A DNA stretch of 64,000 nt. Source: Megachile rotundata (taxonomy: Eukaryota > Arthropoda > Insecta > Hymenoptera > Megachilidae). Shown in pieces: positions 57,487 to 64,000 of this stretch; the stretch's first letter is position 1, and each line of letters begins with the position of its first letter. Below the pieces are notes generated by a model. That model had not been told where the DNA came from, did no database searches, and worked only from the letters and a program-made list of their open reading frames with translations. A program made the position numbers and the translations under genes. The stretch spans positions 62,001-126,000 of the forward strand of contig NW_027473694.1 in NCBI RefSeq assembly GCF_050947335.1, read 5' to 3'.

Positions 57487-59146
57487 AGTATAGTAATTGT
57501 CGTTCTATCGATAATATAAGCATAATATGGCTAATAATATGAGTTAGATTGATAATACTAAGAGTAGTGAGAATAGTAATTGTCGTTCTCTCGATCATAT
57601 AAGCATAATATGGCTAATAATATGAGTTAGATTGATAATACTAAGAGTAGTGAGTACAGTAATTCTCGTTCTATCGATCATATAAGCATAATATGGCTAA
57701 TAATATGAGTTAGATTGATAATAATAAGAGTAATGAGTATAGTAATTGTAGTTCTATCGATCATATAAGCATAATATGGCTAATAATATGAGTTAGATTG
57801 ATAATAATAAGTGTAATAAGTATAGTAATTGTCGTTCTATCGATCATATAAGCATAATATGGCTAATAATATGAGTTAGATTTATAATAATAAGAGTAAT
57901 AAGTATAGTAATTGTCGTTCTATCGATCATATAAGCACAATATGGCTAATAATATGAGTTAGATTGATAATAATAAGAGTAATAAGTATAGTAATTGTCG
58001 TTCTATCGATCATATCTGCATAATATGGTTAATAATATGAGTTAGATTGATAATAGTGAGTGTAATAAGTATAGTAATTGTCGTTCTATCGATAATATAA
58101 GCATAATATGGCTAATAATATGAGTTAGATTGATAATACTAAGAGTAGTGAGTATAGTAATTGTCGTTCTCTCGATCATATAAGCATAATATGGCTAATA
58201 ATATGAGTTAGATTGATAATACTAAGAGTAGTGAGTACAGTAATTCTCGTTCTATCGATCATATAAGCATAATATGGCTAATAATATGAGTTAGATTGAT
58301 AATAATAAGAGTAATGAGTATAGTAATTGTAGTTCTATCGATCATTGAAGCATAATATGGCTAATAATATGAGTAAGATTCATAATAATAAGAGTAATAA
58401 GTACAGTAATTGTCGTTCTATCGATCATATCTGCATAATATGGTTAACAATATGAGTTAGATTGATAATAATAAGAGTAATAAGTATAGTAATTGTCGTT
58501 ATATCGATCATATAACCATAATATGGCTAATAGCATGAGTTGGATTGATAATAATAAGAGTAATGAGTATAGTAATTGTCGTTCTATCGATCATATCTGC
58601 ATAATATGGTTAATAATATGAGTTAGATTGATAATAGTGAGTGTAATAAATATAGTAATTGTCGTTCTATCGATCATATAACCATAATATGGCTAATAGC
58701 ATGAGTTAGATTGATAATAATAAGAGTAATGAGTATAGTAATTGTCGTTCAATCGATCATATCTGCATAATATGGTTAATAATATGAGTTAGATTGATAA
58801 TAGTGAGTGTAATACATATAGTAATTGTCGTTCTATCGATCATATAAGCATAATATGGCTAATAATATGAGTTAGATTGATAATACTAAGGGTAGTGAGT
58901 ATAGTAATTGTCGTTCTATCGATCATATCTGCATAATATGGTTAATAATATGAGTTAGATTGATAATAGTGAGTGTAATAAATATAGTAATTGTCGTTCT
59001 ATCGCTCATATAAGCACAATATGGCTAATAATATGAGTTAGATTGATAATAATAAGAGTAATAAGTATAGTAATTGTCGTTCTATCGATCATATAAGCAT
59101 AATATGGCTAATAATATGAGTTAGATTGATAATAATAACAGTAATA
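57487..59146 (+). repeat. 20-monomer duplication, first copy
   Basis: GAGTAAGATTC (58,371 and 60,031), CTAAGGGTAG (58,891 and 60,551) and GTGTAATAAG (57,811 and 59,471) recur at +1,660. Differences include GTGAGAATAG near 57,571 (GTGAGTATAG in copy 2), ATATCGC in copy 2 near 59,271, AAGTACAG near 58,401 and ATTCTTAAT in copy 2 near 60,040. Copy 2 runs from 59,147 to about 60,586. Confidence 0.83.
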
Positions 59147-60586
59147 AGTATAGTAATTGTCGTTCTATCGATAATATAAGCATAATATGGCTAATAATAT
59201 GAGTTAGATTGATAATACTAAGAGTAGTGAGTATAGTAATTGTCGTTCTCTCGATCATATAAGCATAATATCGCTAATAATATGAGTTAGATTGATAATA
59301 CTAAGAGTAGTGAGTACAGTAATTCTCGTTCTATCGATCATATAAGCATAATATGGCTAATAATATGAGTTAGATTGATAATAATAAGAGTAATGAGTAT
59401 AGTAATTGTAGTTCTATCGATCATATAAGCATAATATGGCTAATAATATGAGTTAGATTGATAATAATAAGTGTAATAAGTATAGTAATTGTCGTTCTAT
59501 CGATCATATAAGCATAATATGGCTAATAATATGAGTTAGATTTATAATAATAAGAGTAATAAGTATAGTAATTGTCGTTCTATCGATCATATAAGCACAA
59601 TATGGCTAATAATATGAGTTAGATTGATAATAATAAGAGTAATAAGTATAGTAATTGTCGTTCTATCGATCATATCTGCATAATATGGTTAATAATATGA
59701 GTTAGATTGATAATAGTGAGTGTAATAAGTATAGTAATTGTCGTTCTATCGATAATATAAGCATAATATGGCTAATAATATGAGTTAGATTGATAATACT
59801 AAGAGTAGTGAGTATAGTAATTGTCGTTCTCTCGATCATATAAGCATAATATGGCTAATAATATGAGTTAGATTGATAATACTAAGAGTAGTGAGTACAG
59901 TAATTCTCGTTCTATCGATCATATAAGCATAATATGGCTAATAATATGAGTTAGATTGATAATAATAAGAGTAATGAGTATAGTAATTGTAGTTCTATCG
60001 ATCATTGAAGCATAATATGGCTAATAATATGAGTAAGATTCTTAATAATAAGAGTAATAAGTATAGTAATTGTCGTTCTATCGATCATATCTGCATAATA
60101 TGGTTAACAATATGAGTTAGATTGATAATAATAAGAGTAATAAGTATAGTAATTGTCGTTATATCGATCATATAACCATAATATGGCTAATAGCATGAGT
60201 TGGATTGATAATAATAAGAGTAATGAGTATAGTAATTGTCGTTCTATCGATCATATCTGCATAATATGGTTAATAATATGAGTTAGATTGATAATAGTGA
60301 GTGTAATAAATATAGTAATTGTCGTTCTATCGATCATATAACCATAATATGGCTAATAGCATGAGTTAGATTGATAATAATAAGAGTAATGAGTATAGTA
60401 ATTGTCGTTCAATCGATCATATCTGCATAATATGGTTAATAATATGAGTTAGATTGATAATAGTGAGTGTAATACATATAGTAATTGTCGTTCTATCGAT
60501 CATATAAGCATAATATGGCTAATAATATGAGTTAGATTGATAATACTAAGGGTAGTGAGTATAGTAATTGTCGTTCTATCGATCAT
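59147..60586 (+). repeat. 20-monomer duplication, second (incomplete) copy
   Basis: Follows the first copy for about 1,440 bases. It leaves the register at CATATGAGC, where the first copy has CATATCTGC at about 58,926. Confidence 0.82.
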
Positions 60587-60999
60587 ATGAGCATAATATG
60601 GCTAATAATATGAGTTAGATTGATAATAATAAGAGTAATGAGTATAGTAATTGTTGTTCTATCGATCATATCTGCATAATATGGTTAATAATATGAGTTA
60701 GAATGATAATAATAAGAGTAATAAGTATAGTAATTGTCGTTCTATCGATCATTTAACCATAATATGGCGAATAATATGAGTTAGATTGATAATAATAAGA
60801 GTAATGAGTATAGTAATTGTCGTTCTGTCGATCATATCTGCATAATATGGTTAATAATATGAGTTAGATTGATAATAGTGAGTGTAATAAATATAGTAAT
60901 TGTCGTTCTATCGCTCATGTAATCACAATATGGCTAATAATATGAGTTAGATTGATAATAATAAGAGTAATAAGTATAGTAATTGTAGTTCTATCGATC

Positions 61000-61615
61000 A
61001 TTGAAGCATAATATGGCTAATAATATGAGTTAGATTGATAATAATAAGAGTAATGAGTATAGTAATTGTAGTTCTATCGATCATATCTGCATAATATGGT
61101 TAATAATATGAGTTAGAATGATAATAATAAGAGTAATAAGTATAGTAATTGTCGTTCTATCGATCATATCTGCATAATATGGTTAATAATATGAGTTAGA
61201 TTGATAATAATAAGAGTAATGAGTATAGTAATTGTAGTTCTATCGATCATATCTGCATAATATGGTTAATAATATGAGTTAGAATGATAACAATAAGAGT
61301 AATGAGTATAGTAATTGTAGTTCTATCGATCATATCTGCATAATATGGTTAATAATATGAGTTAGAATGATAATAATAAGAGTAATAAGTATAGTAATTG
61401 TCGTTCTATCGATCATATCTGCATAATATGGTTAATAATATGAGTTAGATTGATAATAATAAGAGTAATGAGTATAGTAATTGTAGTTCTATCGATCATA
61501 TCTGCATAATATGGTTAATAATATGAGTTAGAATGATAATAATAAGAGTAATGAGTATAGTAATTGTCGTTCTATCGATCATATCTGCATAATATGGTTA
61601 ATAATATGAGTTAGA
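61000..61615 (+). repeat. Alternating two-monomer (166-bp) stretch
   Basis: GTTAGATTG monomers ending in TTGTAGTTC alternate with GTTAGAATG monomers, mostly ending in TTGTCGTTC, for about seven units. The GTTAGAATG unit near 61,280 has AACAATAAGAG and ends in GTAG, which breaks the alternation once. Similar short alternations occur near 13,640-13,960, 35,640-35,960 and 38,220-38,540. Confidence 0.72.
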
Positions 61616-61789
61616 TTGATAATAGTGAGTGTAATAAGTATAGTGAATGTCGTTCTATCGATCATATCAGCATAATATGGGTAATAATATGAGTTGGATT
61701 GATAATAATAAGAGTAATGAGTATAGTAATTGTAGTTCTATCGATCATATAAGCACAATATGGCTAATAATATGAGTTAGATTCATAAT

Positions 61790-63735
61790 AATAAGAGTAA
61801 TAAGTATAGTAATTGTCGTTCTATCGATCATATCTGCATAATATGGTTAATAATATGAGTTAGATTGATAATAATAACAGTAATTAGTATAGTAATTGTC
61901 GTTATATCGATCATATAACCATAATATGACTAATAGCATGAGTTAGATTGATAATAATAAGAGTAATGAGTATAGTAATTGTCGTTCAATCGATCATATC
62001 TGCATAATATGGTTAATAATATGAGTTAGATTGATAATAGTGAGTGTAATAAATATAGTAATTGTCATTCTATCGCTCATGTAATCACAATATGGCTAAT
62101 AATATGAGTTAGATTGATAATAATAAGAGTAATAGGTATAGTAATTGTCGTTCTATCGATCATATAAGCATAATATGGCTAATAATATGAGTTAGATTGA
62201 TAATAATAAGTGTAATAAGTATAGTAATTGTCGTTCTATCGATCATATAAGCATAATATGGCTAATAATATGAGTTAGATTTATAATAATAAGAGTAATA
62301 AGTATAGTAATTGTCGTTCTATCGATCATATAAGCACAATATGGCTAATAATATGAGTTAGATTGATAATAATAAGAGTAATAAGTATAGTAATTGTCGT
62401 TCTATCGATCATATCTGCATAATATGGTTAATAATATGAGTTAGATTGATAATAGTGAGTGTAATAAATATAGTAATTGTCGTTCTATCGCTCATATAAG
62501 CACAATATGGCTAATAATATGAGTTAGATTGATAATAATAAGAGTAATAAGTATAGTAATTGTCGTTCTATCGATCATATAAGCATAATATGGCTAATAA
62601 TATGAGTTAGATTGATAATAATAACAGTAATAAGTATAGTAATTATCGTTCTATCGATAATATAAGCATAATATGGCTCGTAATATGAGTTAGATTGATA
62701 ATACTAAGAGTAGTGAGTATAGTAATTGTCGTTCTATCGATCATATAAGCATAATATGGCTAATAATATGAGTTAGATTGATAATAATAAGAGTAATGAG
62801 TATAGTAATTGTCGTACTATCGATCATATAAGCATAATATGGCTAATAATGTGAGTTAGATTGATAATAGTGAGTGCAATAAATATAGTAATTGTCGTTC
62901 TATCGCTCATATAAGCACAATATGGCTAATAATATGAGTTAGATTGATAATAATAAGAGTAATAAGTATAGTAATAGTCGTTCTATCGATCATATAAGCA
63001 TAATATGGCTAATAATATGAGTTAGATTGATAATAATAAGAGTAATGAGTATACTAATTGTCGTTCTATCGATCATATAAGCATAATATGGCTAATAATA
63101 TGAGTTAGATTTATAATAATAAGAGTAATAAGTATAGTAATTGTCGTTCTATCGATCATATAAGCACAATATGGCTAATAATATGAGTTAGATTGATAAT
63201 AATAAGAGTAATAAGTATAGTAATTGTCGTTCTATCGATCATATCTGCATAATATGGTTAATAATATGAGTTAGATTGATAATAATAAGAGTAATAAGTA
63301 TAGTAATTGTCGTTATATCGATCATATAACCATAATATGGCTAATAGAATGGGTTAGATTGATAATAATATGAGTAATGAGTATAGTAATTGTCGTTCTA
63401 TCGATCATATCTGCATAATATGGTTAATAATATGAGTTAGATTGATAATAGTGAGTGTAATAAGTATAGTAATTGTCGTTCTATCGATAATATAAGCATA
63501 ATATGGCTAATAATATGAGTTAGATTGATAATACTAAGAGTAGTGAGTATAGTAATTGTCGTTCTCTCGATCATATAAGCATAATATGGCTAATAATATG
63601 AGTTAGATTGATAATACTAAGAGTAGTGAGTACAGTAATTCTCGTTCTATCGATCATATAAGCATAATATGGCTAATAATATGAGTTAGATTGATAATAA
63701 TAAGAGTAATGAGTATAGTAATTGTAGTTCTATCG
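61790..63735 (+). repeat. 23-monomer copy of about 7,840-9,785
   Basis: GGCTCGTAAT (8,727 and 62,677) and AGCACAAT (8,964 and 62,914) give a shift of exactly 53,950, or 650 monomers. Differences include GCCGTACT near 8,861 against GTCGTACT near 62,811, ACGAG at 9,171 against AAGAG, and TTGTTGTTC near 9,268 against TTGTCGTTC. The copies part at CATATAAGC against CATTGAAGC. Confidence 0.82.
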
Positions 63736-64000
63736 ATCATTGAAGCATAATATGGCTAATAATATGAGTAAGATTCATAATAATAAGAGTAATAAGTATA
63801 GTAATTGTCGTTCTATCGATCATATCTGCATAATATGGTTAACAATATGAGTTAGATTGATAATAATAAGAGTAATAAGTATAGTAATTGTCGTTATATC
63901 GATCATATAACCATAATATGGCTAATAGCATGAGTTGGATTGATAATAATAAGAGTATTGAGTATAGTAATTGTCGTTCTATCGATCATATCTGCATAAT
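62914..64000 (+). repeat. Right-end segment matching bases 1-1,087
   Basis: The monomer order from AGCACAAT with TAATAGTCG onward repeats the start of the window at +62,913 (758 monomers minus 1). Differences are GATCAT at 63,404 (GATGAT at 491), GGCTAAT at 63,754 (GCCTAAT at 841) and a private GAGTATTGAG near 63,955. The array continues past the end. Confidence 0.85.

Larger units (their letters stand above)
49424..59534 (+). repeat. Right copy of the 10-kb near-identical duplication
   Basis: Copy of about 1,450-11,560 at exactly +47,974 (578 monomers). The left junction lies in a GTTTGATTC monomer at about 49,411-49,460, where the sequence switches from the segment that matches bases 1-856. 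Differences noticed are GATTAATAAT near 53,481 against GATTGATAAT near 5,507, CATATCAGC near 56,438 against CATATCTGC, and T at 55,167. At about 59,534 it continues into a local 20-monomer repeat rather than the 3,235-type segment that follows the left copy. Confidence 0.88.
1..64000 (+). repeat. 83-bp AT-rich satellite array filling the window
   Basis: The same unit recurs every 83 bases from the first base to the last, always in the same orientation. The count closes exactly: with a net length change of -1 from six indel monomers, 771 units end at base 63,992 and the last 8 bases are columns 1-8 of the next unit. The typical unit is about 24% GC with about 34 A, 29 T, 14 G and 6 C. It holds two CpGs, at columns 66-67 and 74-75. 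Most units carry ATCGAT at columns 72-77. Stop codons occur on both strands and 83 is not a multiple of 3, so no long reading frame survives. No foreign insertion, inversion or unique sequence was seen. Arrays of this kind usually form centromeric or pericentromeric heterochromatin in eukaryotes; that location is inference. I do not recognise the family. Confidence 0.98.

Noticed and set aside
1450..59534. 10-kb duplication as a pure assembly artefact
   Set aside because: Not excluded, but the copies differ at several bases and continue into different segments on both sides, which an artefact would not easily produce.
1..64000. CRISPR array with 83-bp spacing
   Set aside because: There is no alternation of identical repeats with unique spacers. 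The whole unit is conserved and variants are shared between units.
1..64000. Repeat protein encoded by the array
   Set aside because: 83 is not divisible by 3, so every frame rotates through all three phases and meets stops on both strands within about 250 bases.
1..64000. CENP-B box in the monomer
   Set aside because: No match to the core TTCG...A..CGGG pattern. TGTCGTTCTATCGA shares only scattered bases and has no CGGG.
1..64000. TATAAT-like promoter boxes and TATA boxes
   Set aside because: Words of this kind are expected at this AT content and recur in every monomer with no gene downstream.
1..64000. Plasmid or phage iteron-type replication origin
   Set aside because: Iterons are about 20 bases and few in number. 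Here 771 long units fill 64 kb with no replication gene.

Overview
The whole window is one tandem array of an AT-rich satellite DNA. I find no gene, RNA gene, transposon, CRISPR array or unique sequence in it. The unit is 83 bp. It repeats head to tail on one strand from base 1 to the last base: 771 complete monomers plus 8 bases of the next. The typical unit is about 24% GC, with more G than C on the + strand (about 14 G to 6 C). No flank is present, so the array runs past both ends. A clean 64 kb satellite block is typical of centromeric or pericentromeric heterochromatin in a eukaryote assembled from long reads. CpG is not depleted (two per unit, about twice expectation), which fits a lightly methylated genome such as many invertebrates better than a vertebrate. 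I do not recognise the satellite family and cannot name the organism.

Column numbers below count from base 1, so column 1 is the A of AGCA at base 1. Key anchors are ATGGCT (columns 9-14), ATGAGTTAG (21-29), a GATAATAATAAG run (33-44), TTGTCGTTCT (62-71, preceded by A) and ATCGAT (72-77). Monomers differ mainly by substitutions that fall into recurring haplotypes. Length is almost fixed: I found only six monomers that are not 83 bp, and these come from three different indels. Phase checks along the window agree with this.

There is no simple higher-order repeat. The array is a mosaic of segmental duplications, each shifted by a whole number of monomers. About 10.1 kb at the left (about 1,450-11,560) is repeated nearly unchanged at about 49,424-59,534. 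Other long copies are 1,165-5,309 at 42,085-46,224, 3,235-5,309 at 11,534-13,608, and 5,936-8,745 at 16,725-19,534. Local tandem duplications of 19, 33, 19 and 20 monomers lie at 13,604-16,757, 21,498-26,975, 40,505-43,658 and 57,487-60,586. The middle (about 27,000-35,550) has the most private variants and fewer long recent copies. The first 1.09 kb and the last 1.09 kb are copies of each other.

The features are therefore repeat annotations: the array, its internal copies, its length variants and one recurrent motif. All comparisons were made by eye on marker variants, not by full alignment, so block edges are good to about one monomer unless stated otherwise.
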